Assembly (NCBI GenBank): GCA_963781555.1
Contig: CAWAGB010000008.1
Coordinates: forward strand, 434,001 to 498,000
Direction of reading: 5' to 3'
Source: JAICQM01 sp963781555
Lineage (GTDB): Bacteria > Chloroflexota > Limnocylindria > QHBO01
Length of the DNA stretch: 64,000 nt
How positions within the stretch are numbered: position 1 is the first letter of the stretch; each line of letters opens with the position of its first letter. The notes below the pieces were generated by a model that saw only the letters and a list, made by a program, of their open reading frames with translations, ran no database searches and had not been told where the DNA came from. The translations under genes were made by a program, and so were the position numbers. This document shows positions 52,958-61,018 of the stretch, in pieces.

Positions 52958-53971
52958 TCAGCCCTGGCCGAGCAGGCGCTCCGCTTCGGCCTCGATGGCC
53001 GCCCGCGCGTCTTCAGCGGCCATCTCCGTGATCGCCCCCGCCCGACGGGCATGGCCGCCGCCACCCATGGCGGCCACCAGCCGCGTGGCGTCCACCATCC
53101 CGCTCGTCCGTACCGACACCCGGGTGCGGCCGTCTCCCATCTCGCGCAGCAGGACGGTGACGTCGATGCCCGGACTGCGGGCGACGTGCTCCGCGACCCC
53201 ATCCGCCTCGTGGTCCTCCGCCCCGGTGAGCTCCAGCATTCGGCGGCGCAGGGTGGTCGAGACAACCCGTCCGTCGGGCGAGGTCTCCAGCTGCTCGAGC
53301 AGCATGCCCCACAGGCGAAGGGCACGGGCCGGCAGCCCGCTGAGGACCCGCTGGTGGACGTCGTGGAGCACGGCACCGGCCTCCACCAGCGACGCGGCGA
53401 GACGCAACGTGGCCGGCGAGGTCTCGCTGGTGCTGAAGCCATGGCTGTCGCGGAGGATGCCGGCCAGCAGCGCGGTGGCCGTCGCGGGGTCGACGTCCAC
53501 GCCGGCCGCCGCGAACGCTCGTCCCAGGACCTCGCACGTGGCGGAGGCGGACGGATCAACGAGCACCACATGGCCGAACCGATCGTTGGTGAGGTGGTGA
53601 TCGATGTTGACGATCAGCGTCCCCTCGAGCCACGGCGCGCCGGACCCGCCGTCGCCCATCCGGTCCGGGTTGGCCGCGTCGCACAGTACGACCACGTCTG
53701 GCGTGGCGGACGGGCCCCGCCCGACCGGGACATCATCGGTCAGGAAGTCGAAGATGCTCGGCACCGCGTCCAGCGCCACCACTTCCGCCGAGGTGCCGAG
53801 CCCGCGTGCCACGCGCACGACGGCCACGGCCGCACCGATGGTATCCGCGTCCGGGTTGCGGTGGCAGACCGCGACCACGTGGCGCGCGCGCCGCAGCGTG
53901 TCGACCAGGGTCGCGGCCGCTGCGGCGTGGTCCGGTGGCGGGACTGGGAAGCGTGGCTCGTCGGTGTGCAT
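52958..53971 (-). CDS. nrnA: DHH-family phosphoesterase (NrnA-like nanoRNase / pAp phosphatase)
   Basis: 337 residues from ATG 53971; a much longer frame upstream is a shadow. N-terminal VVAVCHRNPDADTIGAAVAV, VVLCDAANPDRMG and NIDHHLTND form the DHH metal site, and the DHHA1 domain ends in GGGGHARRAGA. NrnA degrades 2-5 nt RNAs and also dephosphorylates pAp, the by-product of PAPS use; the divergent cysC neighbour favours the second role here. Confidence 0.9.
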   Translation of the reverse strand: MHTDEPRFPVPPPDHAAAAATLVDTLRRARHVVAVCHRNPDADTIGAAVAVVRVARGLGTSAEVVALDAVPSIFDFLTDDVPVGRGPSATPDVVVLCDAANPDRMGDGGSGAPWLEGTLIVNIDHHLTNDRFGHVVLVDPSASATCEVLGRAFAAAGVDVDPATATALLAGILRDSHGFSTSETSPATLRLAASLVEAGAVLHDVHQRVLSGLPARALRLWGMLLEQLETSPDGRVVSTTLRRRMLELTGAEDHEADGVAEHVARSPGIDVTVLLREMGDGRTRVSVRTSGMVDATRLVAAMGGGGHARRAGAITEMAAEDARAAIEAEAERLLGQG

Positions 53972-54097
53972 CGGCAGCGGTCTCAGCGGGGCAGTTGGGT
54001 GCTGGGATCCGCGACGACGGCGCGTCGCGGTGGTCGGCCATGGTAGGGCCGCCGCGGACGCAGCGCCACAAGAAGGTCCTCGTGGCCGGGCATTCGC

Positions 54098-54103
54098 TAG
54101 CAT
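54098..54103 (+). promoter_or_regulatory. -10 box TAGCAT of cysC, leaderless
   Basis: GCTAGCAT ends 6 bases before GTG 54110, so predicted +1 is the first base of the start codon. Confidence 0.45.
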
Positions 54104-54109
54104 GCGCAC

Positions 54110-54673
54110 GTGACGGCGACCCATTCGGATCCATCCAGTCCTCGCACCCCGGGCTTCACCATCTGGCTGACCGGCATGTCGGGCGCCGGCAAGAGCACGG
54201 TCGCTGGCATCGTCGCCGACGAGCTCCGCACCACCGGTTACCCGGTCGAGGTGCTCGATGGCGACGTGGTGCGCGCAAACCTGTCGTCCGAGCTCGGGTA
54301 CAGCCGCGAGGACCGCGACACGAACGTGCGCCGCATCGGCTGGGTTTGTGAGCTGCTGGCTCGTCACGGCGTCATCGTGGTCGTCGCCGCCATCAGCCCG
54401 TACCGCGCCACGCGCGACGACGTTCTCGGACGACTTGGCAGGGTCGTCCAAGTCCATATCACGGCGCCGCTGGATCTCCTCGAGGCGCGAGATGTCAAGG
54501 GCCTCTACCGCCGTGCCCGTGCGGGCGAGATCGCGCAATTCACCGGCATTGACGATGCGTACGAGCCGCCGCTCGACGCTGACGTCGAGATCCACAGCGA
54601 CGGCAGCGAGACGCCGCAGGACGGCGCCGCGCGCATCCTCGAACGGGCTCGATCCAAGGGCTATCTGGCATGA
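54110..54673 (+). CDS. cysC: Adenylylsulfate (APS) kinase
   Basis: 187 residues. P-loop GMSGAGKST (near residue 24), LDGDVVRANLSSELGYSREDRDTNVRR and the KGLYRRARAGEI segment. It phosphorylates APS to PAPS. It is separate from cysN here rather than fused. The next gene, a likely sulfate transporter, starts 11 bases after the stop. Confidence 0.93.
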   Translation: MTATHSDPSSPRTPGFTIWLTGMSGAGKSTVAGIVADELRTTGYPVEVLDGDVVRANLSSELGYSREDRDTNVRRIGWVCELLARHGVIVVVAAISPYRATRDDVLGRLGRVVQVHITAPLDLLEARDVKGLYRRARAGEIAQFTGIDDAYEPPLDADVEIHSDGSETPQDGAARILERARSKGYLA

Positions 54674-54683
54674 GCAGCCGCTG

Positions 54684-56453
54684 ATGCTGGAGTGGCCCGT
54701 ACTGGTCACCTGCATCGTGATCGTCGCCCTCATTGTGGCGCTGGTCCGGGAGCTCTGGCCGCCCGCATTGGCCGTGCTTGGCGCCGATATCGCCCTCCTG
54801 CTCTTCGGCGTCATCGATGGTGAGCAGGCATTCTCCGGGTTCAGCAACGAGGCGCCCATCGTCGTCGCCGCCCTGCTCGTGTTCGCTCGAGCCGTCGACG
54901 TCTCGGGAGCGATGCAGCCGGTCGTGCAAGGGCTGTTCGGCACGGTCGCCTCGACGCGAGGCATCCTCGCGAGGATCGTGCTTCCGCTGGCAGCCGTCTC
55001 GTCAGTCATCAACAACACGACCCTCGTGGCGATGACCGTGCCGGCCGTGATGGACGTTGCCCAGCGACGACGGCTCGATGCGTCACGCTTTCTTCTGCCG
55101 GTGAGCTACGCGGCGATCCTGGGTGGAGTCCTCACCACCGTCGGCACCTCGACCAACCTCACGGTCTCCGGGCTGCTGGCGGAGTCGGGCCTTCCACCGC
55201 TCGCGCTCTTCGAGCTGACGCCGGTCGCCATTCCGATCGTGCTCGTCGGCTGCTTGCTCCTGGTGGTGGCAGTTCCGTGGCTGCTCCCCGAGCGCGGAAT
55301 GCGCCAGCCGGCGGGCGGCAGCGGCCGGGACTTCACGGTGACCATGCGGGTCGAGGAAGGCGGCCCGGTCGCCGGCAGCACGGTCGAGGCGGCCGGCCTT
55401 CGGCACCTCGCCGGGGTGTACCTCGTCGCGGTGGAGCGCGAGGAGGCGGTGACCGCGCCCGTGCGGCCCGATCATCTGCTCCACGGTGGCGACCTGCTGA
55501 CATTCGTCGGCCGCGTTGACCGGGTGATCGACCTGCAGCGGATGGCAGGTCTCACCTGGGCGGAGGCCAAGCACATCAACGCCCTCGGTTCGAGCGGTCA
55601 CGCCTTCCACGAGGCGGTGGTGGGTGCCGACCTCGCGGGCGAGGGCAGCACCCTGCGCAGCATCGGCTTTCGCGCGCGCTACAACGCGGCGGTCCTCGCC
55701 ATCTACCGGGCCGACCAACGCATGGAGGAGAAGCTCGGAGACGTCACGCTCCGGCTCGGCGACACGTTGCTCGTGCTGGCCGATCCGGAGTTCGGTGTGC
55801 GCTGGCGACACGGTCGCGACTTTCTCCTCATCGCGCCGATCTCGAGCGTCATTCCCCGACGGACCCACAAGCGCGGCGTCGTGCTCGCAATTGGGGCCCT
55901 GTTCATTGCGCTCACGGGCACGGGGGTGATGCCGATCCTGCACGCCAGCCTGGCGGCGGTGGCCGCCCTGCTGGTCACCCGCGTCCTCAATGTGCGGCAG
56001 GCGCGGCAGGCCGTTGACCTGAACATCGTGGTGCTCATCGGCGCGGCATTCGGTCTCGGGGCGGCGGTCGGCTCGTCGGGGCTGGCCACGTTGATCGCGG
56101 ATGGCCTCGCAACCGTTCTCGCGCCCCTGGGCCCGGTGGGGCTGCTGGCGGGCGTCATCGTCGCGACCATGATCCTGACCGAGCTGCTCAGCAACAACGC
56201 CGCCGCGGCGCTCATGTTCCCGGTTGCGCTGGCAGCGGCGGCAACCAGCGGCCTGGATGTGCGGCCATTCGTGGTCGGCGTCACCCTCGCCGCCAGCCTC
56301 TCGTTCCTCTCGCCGATCGGCTACCAGACCAACCTGATGGTCTATGCGCTGGGCGGCTACCGCTTCACCGATTTCACGCGGATCGGCGTCCCGCTCACGC
56401 TGAGCTGTCTCGTGATGGAGCTCCTGCTCATCCCCATCGTCTTCCCGTTCTGA
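54684..56453 (+). CDS. SLC13/DASS-type anion permease with two RCK_C (TrkA-C) domains, likely sulfate transporter
   Basis: 589 residues from ATG 54684. Two membrane halves (about helices 1-5 and 6-11) carry the SNN-type motifs INNTTLVAM and LSNNAAAALMFP. Between them lie two TrkA-C/RCK_C domains (about 225-300 and 305-385, each starting with GSTVEAAGLRHLAGVYLVA-like or GSTLRSIGFRARYNAAVLA segments). This is the SAC1/SLT-type sulfate transporter plan. Its position between cysC and cysND supports sulfate as substrate. Confidence 0.85.
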   Translation: MLEWPVLVTCIVIVALIVALVRELWPPALAVLGADIALLLFGVIDGEQAFSGFSNEAPIVVAALLVFARAVDVSGAMQPVVQGLFGTVASTRGILARIVLPLAAVSSVINNTTLVAMTVPAVMDVAQRRRLDASRFLLPVSYAAILGGVLTTVGTSTNLTVSGLLAESGLPPLALFELTPVAIPIVLVGCLLLVVAVPWLLPERGMRQPAGGSGRDFTVTMRVEEGGPVAGSTVEAAGLRHLAGVYLVAVEREEAVTAPVRPDHLLHGGDLLTFVGRVDRVIDLQRMAGLTWAEAKHINALGSSGHAFHEAVVGADLAGEGSTLRSIGFRARYNAAVLAIYRADQRMEEKLGDVTLRLGDTLLVLADPEFGVRWRHGRDFLLIAPISSVIPRRTHKRGVVLAIGALFIALTGTGVMPILHASLAAVAALLVTRVLNVRQARQAVDLNIVVLIGAAFGLGAAVGSSGLATLIADGLATVLAPLGPVGLLAGVIVATMILTELLSNNAAAALMFPVALAAAATSGLDVRPFVVGVTLAASLSFLSPIGYQTNLMVYALGGYRFTDFTRIGVPLTLSCLVMELLLIPIVFPF

Positions 56454-56462
56454 GCGTCGCCC

Positions 56463-57713
56463 TCAGTCGTTGCCGATCACCATCCCGGCGCCAACCGTCT
56501 CATTCGTTGCCTCGTCCAGGAGGATGAAGGAGCCGGTGGACCGATTGCGACGGTAGCTGTCGACGAAGAAGGGGGCGGTCGTTCGCAGTCGCACGCGGCC
56601 GATGTCGTTCATGCGAAGGCTGGTGGCCGTCACCTCGCGGTGCAGCGTGTTCACGTCGAGCCCGTACTGGAGCTCGCGCACCACGGTGCGCCCGGAACGG
56701 GTCGTGTGCTTGATGGCGAGCTGCTGGCCGACCTGCATCGGGCGCTCCGACATCCACGCCAGCATGGCATCGATGTCCTGCGTGGCCACTGCCGCATTCT
56801 GCGGGCGGCACAGCATGTCCCCGCGTGAGATGTCCAGGTCGTCGGCCAGGCGGACGACCACCGACATGGGGGGGAATGCCTCGTCCACCTCGCCATCGGC
56901 GGTTTCGATGGATGTAATGGTCGAGGTCAACCCGCTCGGCAACGCGACCACCTCGTCGCCGGCCTTGAGGATGCCGCCCGCGACGGTGCCTGCGTAGCCG
57001 CGGTAGTCGGGCAGCCGGGACGACTGCGGGCGGATCACGTACTGGACGGGGAAGCGCACATCGATGAGGTTGCGGTCGCTGGCGACGTGGACGTTTTCAA
57101 GGTGGTGGAGCAGCGTCGAGCCGCCGTACCAGCCGAGACGGTCCGAGGGCGTGACGATGTTGTCCCCGTGCAGCGCCGAGATGGGGATGACGGTCAGATC
57201 GGGAATCTCCAGCTTCGCCGCGAACGACGCGAACTCGTCCCGGATGCGCTCGTACACATCGGCGCTGAAGTCGACCATGTCCATCTTGTTGATCGCGACC
57301 ACGACGTGAGGCACGCGCAGCAGCGTCACCAGGAACGTGTGCCGCCGGCTCTGCTCGACCATGCCCTTGCGGGCATCGACCAGGATGATGGCCAGGTCCG
57401 CGGTGGAGGCGCCGGTGACCATGTTACGCGTGTACTGCACGTGGCCGGGGGTGTCGGCGATGATGAACTTGCGCCGGGGAGTGGCGAAGTAGCGGTAGGC
57501 GACATCGATGGTGATGCCCTGCTCCCGTTCAGCACGCAGGCCGTCGGTGAGCAGCGCCAGGTTGGTGTATTCGTTGCCCATTTCGCGGCTCGTGCGCTCC
57601 ACGGCCTCCAGCTGGTCGGCGAAGATCTGGCGCGTGTCGTACAGGAGGCGGCCGATGAGCGTGCTCTTGCCATCATCGACCGATCCTGCTGTCGCGAAGC
57701 GGAGGAGGTCCAT
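56463..57713 (-). CDS. cysN: Sulfate adenylyltransferase subunit 1 (GTPase)
   Basis: 416 residues. EF-Tu-like GTPase: GSVDDGKSTLIGRLL, DTPGHVQYTRNM, NKMDMVDF, then beta-barrel domains. It powers APS formation by CysD through GTP hydrolysis. It lacks a fused APS kinase, in agreement with the separate cysC. ATG 57713 shares a base with the cysD stop (TGATG). Convergent with the transporter, 9 bases apart. Confidence 0.95.
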   Translation of the reverse strand: MDLLRFATAGSVDDGKSTLIGRLLYDTRQIFADQLEAVERTSREMGNEYTNLALLTDGLRAEREQGITIDVAYRYFATPRRKFIIADTPGHVQYTRNMVTGASTADLAIILVDARKGMVEQSRRHTFLVTLLRVPHVVVAINKMDMVDFSADVYERIRDEFASFAAKLEIPDLTVIPISALHGDNIVTPSDRLGWYGGSTLLHHLENVHVASDRNLIDVRFPVQYVIRPQSSRLPDYRGYAGTVAGGILKAGDEVVALPSGLTSTITSIETADGEVDEAFPPMSVVVRLADDLDISRGDMLCRPQNAAVATQDIDAMLAWMSERPMQVGQQLAIKHTTRSGRTVVRELQYGLDVNTLHREVTATSLRMNDIGRVRLRTTAPFFVDSYRRNRSTGSFILLDEATNETVGAGMVIGND

Positions 57714-58615
57714 CAGAAATAGCCCTCCTTCTTGCGATCTTCCATCGCCGCCTCGCTGACGCGATCGTCCCCGCGAGTCGCACCACGCTCGGTGAGGCGC
57801 GTCGCGGCGATCTCCTCGATCACCTGGGCGACGGTCGTTGCCTCGGAGCGCACCGCGGCGGTCAGGTTGGCGTCGCCCATGGTCCGGTAGCGCACCGTGG
57901 CCGTGACGATCGCCTCGCCATCCCGCGGGATGGAGAGCTCGTTGGCCGCGTAGAGCATGCCGTCGCGCTCGAAGACCTGGCGCTCGCGGGCCAGGTACAG
58001 CTCGGGGATGGGGAGCTCCTCCACGCCGATGTAGTGCCAGATGTCGAGCTCGGTCCAGTTCGACAGCGGGAAGACGCGGATGGACTCACCGAGGTGGACA
58101 CGGCCGTTGTAGAGGCTCCACAGCTCGGGGCGCTGGTTCTTCGGGTCCCACTGGCCGAACTCGTCACGGAAGGAAAAGACGCGCTCCTTCGCCCGGGCCT
58201 TTTCCTCGTCGCGGCGCGCACCGCCGAAGAGCGCAGTGAATCGGTGCTCGCGCACCGCGGCCAGGAGCACGGGTGTCTGGATCCGATTGCGCGAGCCGTT
58301 GGGCTCGGGTCGCACCAGGCCCGACTCGATGGCGTCGGGAACCGAGGCCACGATGAGACGCAGCCCCAGCTCCGCCACACGACGGTCGCGGAAGGCAATG
58401 ACCTCGGGAAAGTTGAGCCCCGTGTCGACGTGCATCACGGGGAACGGGATCGGGGCGGGCCAGAATGCCTTTTCGGCGAGGCGCAGCATCACGATCGAGT
58501 CCTTGCCGCCGGAAAAGAGCAGCACGGGACGCTCGAGCTCGGCCGCGACCTCGCGGAAGATGTGGATCGACTCCGCCTCGAGCATCTCGAGGTGGGTCAG
58601 TCGGTAGTCGGCCAT
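57713..58615 (-). CDS. cysD: Sulfate adenylyltransferase subunit 2
   Basis: 300 residues from ATG 58615. PP-loop LLFSGGKDSIVML, VDTGLNFPEVIAFRD, GGARRDEEKARAKERVFSFRD and FPLSNWTELDIW are characteristic. It adenylates sulfate with ATP together with CysN. A minus-strand -10 box TACAAT at 58657-58652 gives a leader of about 30 bases. Confidence 0.96.
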   Translation of the reverse strand: MADYRLTHLEMLEAESIHIFREVAAELERPVLLFSGGKDSIVMLRLAEKAFWPAPIPFPVMHVDTGLNFPEVIAFRDRRVAELGLRLIVASVPDAIESGLVRPEPNGSRNRIQTPVLLAAVREHRFTALFGGARRDEEKARAKERVFSFRDEFGQWDPKNQRPELWSLYNGRVHLGESIRVFPLSNWTELDIWHYIGVEELPIPELYLARERQVFERDGMLYAANELSIPRDGEAIVTATVRYRTMGDANLTAAVRSEATTVAQVIEEIAATRLTERGATRGDDRVSEAAMEDRKKEGYF

Positions 58616-58651
58616 GACCAAGGGGCGAAGATTCCGGGGAAATTGGCGGCG

Positions 58652-58657
58652 ATTGTA
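58652..58657 (-). promoter_or_regulatory. -10 box TACAAT of cysDN
   Basis: Read on the minus strand; identical in sequence to the divergent -10 box at 58711-58716. The repeats at 58662-58695 cover its spacer and -35 region. Confidence 0.45.
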
Positions 58658-58661
58658 CGCG

Positions 58662-58695
58662 ACCGATGGTCCGCGCGGGCATCCACCGATGGTCC
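58662..58695. promoter_or_regulatory. Direct repeat ACCGATGGTCC between divergent cysDN and MBL promoters
   Basis: ACCGATGGTCC at 58662-58672 and 58685-58695, offset by 23 bases, about two helical turns. Lies between two divergent TACAAT boxes, so a bound regulator could affect both directions. Confidence 0.4.
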
Positions 58696-58710
58696 CGGCG
58701 GGGCGCAACC

Positions 58711-58716
58711 TACAAT
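58711..58716 (+). promoter_or_regulatory. -10 box TACAAT of the MBL-fold gene, leaderless
   Basis: TACAAT ends 6 bases before ATG 58723; no Shine-Dalgarno. Confidence 0.5.
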
Positions 58717-58722
58717 TCGCGC

Positions 58723-59676
58723 ATGAGCAGCAAGCCGTTCGCCTCCACAGCTGACCTTGCCGAGAAGGAGGCGACACTCGAAGAGCTCGCCGACGGCGTC
58801 TACGCCTTCACCGCCCAGGGCGATCCGAACGTCGGCGCCATCGTCGGCACGGATGCCGTGCTGGCCATCGAGGCGCGTGCGACGCCGGTCATGGCGCAGC
58901 GCTGGATCGACGTGCTGCGCACCCGTACCGCCCTGCCATTCGGTGACCTGGTGCTGACCCACTACCACGCGGTGCGCACGCTCGGCGCGAGCGCCTTCGG
59001 GGCGCGACGCATCATCGCCACCGCCGCCACCGCGGCGCTCATCGAGGAGCGCGGCGCGCAGGACTGGGCGAGCGAGCAGGGCCGGATGCCGCGCCTCTTC
59101 CTGGGGGCCGAGTCGATCCCCGGGCTGACACGGCCGACCATGACCTTTCACGAGGCGCTGACCTTGAACCTCGGCAACCGCCGAGTCGAGCTGCGCCACG
59201 TCGGTCGCGGCCACACGGCCGGCGACCTCGTGGTCTGGCTCCCCGACGAGCGGATCCTGTTCGCCGGCGACCTCGTCGAGGCCCAGGCGGCGCCGTACAT
59301 GGGGGATGCCCACGTCGCTGATTGGTCGACCACCACGCTCGACAATGTCGCCGCCCTCGGCGCACAGCAGCTGGTCGGCGGCCGGGGCCCCGTGGTGCGA
59401 GGCGATGAGGTGGCGACCGCCATCGCGGACACGCGCGCCTTCCTGCGCACCACGCTGGATGGAACGCATGCCGTCATGAACGACGGCGGCAGCTTGAAGG
59501 AGGCATTCGAGCACGTCCACGCCCAGCTGGCACCCCGCTACGCGGGCTTCCCCATCTTCGAGCACTGCATGCCGTTCAACGTCCAGCGCGCGTGGGACGA
59601 ACTGATGGGGATCGATCACCCGCGCATCTGGACCGCTGAGCGTGATCGGGAAGTCTGGGACGCCCTCCAGGCCTGA
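58723..59676 (+). CDS. MBL-fold metallo-hydrolase with altered HxHxDH motif
   Basis: 317 residues from ATG 58723. Metallo-beta-lactamase fold, but the first zinc motif reads HYHAVR (H80, H82, then V84 and R85) instead of HxHxDH, so the second metal site is probably lost. Later motifs are GRGHTAGD and LFAGDLVEAQ. HYHAVR variants are, as far as I recall, found next to aromatic hydroxylases, and here the gene overlaps an FAD monooxygenase by 35 bases. A role in hydrolysing the oxidised product is possible; the substrate is unknown. Confidence 0.75.
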   Translation: MSSKPFASTADLAEKEATLEELADGVYAFTAQGDPNVGAIVGTDAVLAIEARATPVMAQRWIDVLRTRTALPFGDLVLTHYHAVRTLGASAFGARRIIATAATAALIEERGAQDWASEQGRMPRLFLGAESIPGLTRPTMTFHEALTLNLGNRRVELRHVGRGHTAGDLVVWLPDERILFAGDLVEAQAAPYMGDAHVADWSTTTLDNVAALGAQQLVGGRGPVVRGDEVATAIADTRAFLRTTLDGTHAVMNDGGSLKEAFEHVHAQLAPRYAGFPIFEHCMPFNVQRAWDELMGIDHPRIWTAERDREVWDALQA

Positions 59677-60844
59677 GGTGGCGGTGGTCGGCGCCGGGCC
59701 GGTGGGCCTGACGCTGGCCGGCCGCCTGGCGCAGCAGGGCGTGGCGGTCGCCATCTTCGACGCAGCACCGGAGCACATCGGGGAGGGGTCGAAGGCGCTC
59801 TGCATGCAGCGCGAGACGCTCGACATCTGGGATCGCCTGGGCATTGGTGAACCGGTGGCGAAGCGCGGTGTCCAGTGGCGCATCGGGCGCACCTACTTCC
59901 GCGACCGCGAGCTGTTCAGCGTCACCCTCCCGAGCGCAGGCAGCGACCACTTCCCGCCGTTCGTCAACATCAGCCAGACGAATGTCGAGGCGCTCCTGCT
60001 CGGCCGCCTCGAGGAGCTGGGCGTGCGCGTGCAGTGGGGCCGCCGCCTGACGGGCGTGCGCCAGCAGACCGAGGGCGTGGAGCTCGCCTTCGAGGACGGC
60101 AGCGTCGGGGAGGCCGCGTACGCGGTCGGGACCGATGGCGCGCATTCGGCGGTCCGCCACGCCATGGGGCTCACCTTCGAGGGTCATACCTTCGAGGACC
60201 GCTTCCTGATCGCCGACGTGCGCGCCGACCTGCCCTTCCCCAACGAGCGGCGCTTCTATTTCGACCCGCCATGGAACCCCGGCCGGCAGGTGCTGATCCA
60301 TCCCCAGCCGGACGGGGTGTGGCGCATCGACTGGCAGGTGCCGCCGGAGACCGATGCCGATGCCGAGCTCGCCAACGGCGGCCTGGAGCGGCGCATCCGC
60401 GCCGTCATCGGTCCGCACACCCCGTACGAGCTCGTGTGGCTGACCGGCTACCGGTTCAGCCAGCGCCTCGCGGCCACGTTCCGGGTGGGGCGTGTCTTCC
60501 TGGCCGGCGACGCAGCGCACGTCATGTCGCCGTTCGGCGCCCGCGGCCTCAACTCCGGGGTGGGCGACGCGGAGGATTTGGCGGTCAAGCTGGCTGCCGT
60601 GCTGCGCGGGGAGCACGATGACGCGCTGCTCGACACCTACGCCACGGAGCGGCGAGCCGTGGCGGAGCAGAACCTGGCGGTCACGGACGCCACGATGCGC
60701 TTCATGGTCCCGCACGGCCCGTGGCGTCGCGTGCGGCGCGACCTGATCCTGCGGCTCTCGCCGCGCCTGGCGTGGGCGCGGCGGCGCGTCAACTCCGGGC
60801 GTCTGGCCGAGCCGTCGCACCCGGGGAGGATCCAACCCGATTGA
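59642..60844 (+). CDS. FAD-dependent monooxygenase (MhpA/PheA-like, group A)
   Basis: 400 residues, GTG start inside the MBL gene. GAGPVGLTLAGRLAQQG (FAD ADP site, residue 17 on), the DG motif TDGAHSAVR and the GD motif FLAGDAAHVMSPFGARGLNSGVGDAEDL are all intact. The closest type is 3-(3-hydroxyphenyl)propionate hydroxylase, but the thioredoxin-like C-terminal domain of that ~550-residue family is missing. Probably hydroxylates an aromatic compound using NAD(P)H. No ring-cleavage gene is in the window. Confidence 0.82.
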   Translation: MIGKSGTPSRPEVAVVGAGPVGLTLAGRLAQQGVAVAIFDAAPEHIGEGSKALCMQRETLDIWDRLGIGEPVAKRGVQWRIGRTYFRDRELFSVTLPSAGSDHFPPFVNISQTNVEALLLGRLEELGVRVQWGRRLTGVRQQTEGVELAFEDGSVGEAAYAVGTDGAHSAVRHAMGLTFEGHTFEDRFLIADVRADLPFPNERRFYFDPPWNPGRQVLIHPQPDGVWRIDWQVPPETDADAELANGGLERRIRAVIGPHTPYELVWLTGYRFSQRLAATFRVGRVFLAGDAAHVMSPFGARGLNSGVGDAEDLAVKLAAVLRGEHDDALLDTYATERRAVAEQNLAVTDATMRFMVPHGPWRRVRRDLILRLSPRLAWARRRVNSGRLAEPSHPGRIQPD

Positions 60845-60864
60845 GGGACCGCTCGGGGATGGGC

Positions 60865-60873
60865 TGTGGATAA
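60865..60873 (+). other. Single consensus DnaA box
   Basis: TGTGGATAA, the complement of TTATCCACA. It is an exact match to the common 9-mer, in the gap after the monooxygenase gene. No cluster of boxes or AT-rich unwinding region is seen, so it is not an origin. Confidence 0.3.
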
Positions 60874-60945
60874 CTCCGCGCGGCGGGGCGAAAGTCGTGG
60901 AGAAAGGGGATTGCCCGCGGCTACGCCGCCGCCGATACTGAGGCC

Positions 60946-61008
60946 GTCCCGAAGGGGCAGTCAGCCGACCGGAGATCACATCAACGGTCGCGACGGTTCC
61001 TTCGGGAC
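60946..61008. terminator. Nested inverted repeats between convergent genes
   Basis: Outer arms GTCCCGAAGG (60946-60955) and CCTTCGGGAC (60999-61008) match perfectly. An inner CGACCG/CGGTCG stem lies at 60966-60971 and 60985-60990. The structure lies between the ends of the monooxygenase and lipoprotein genes and could end both transcripts, though it is longer than a plain terminator. Confidence 0.4.
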
Positions 61009-61018
61009 ACTTCCGTGT

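Noticed and set aside
60865..60873. Origin of replication
   Set aside because: Only one DnaA box, no AT-rich region, no dnaA or dnaN nearby.
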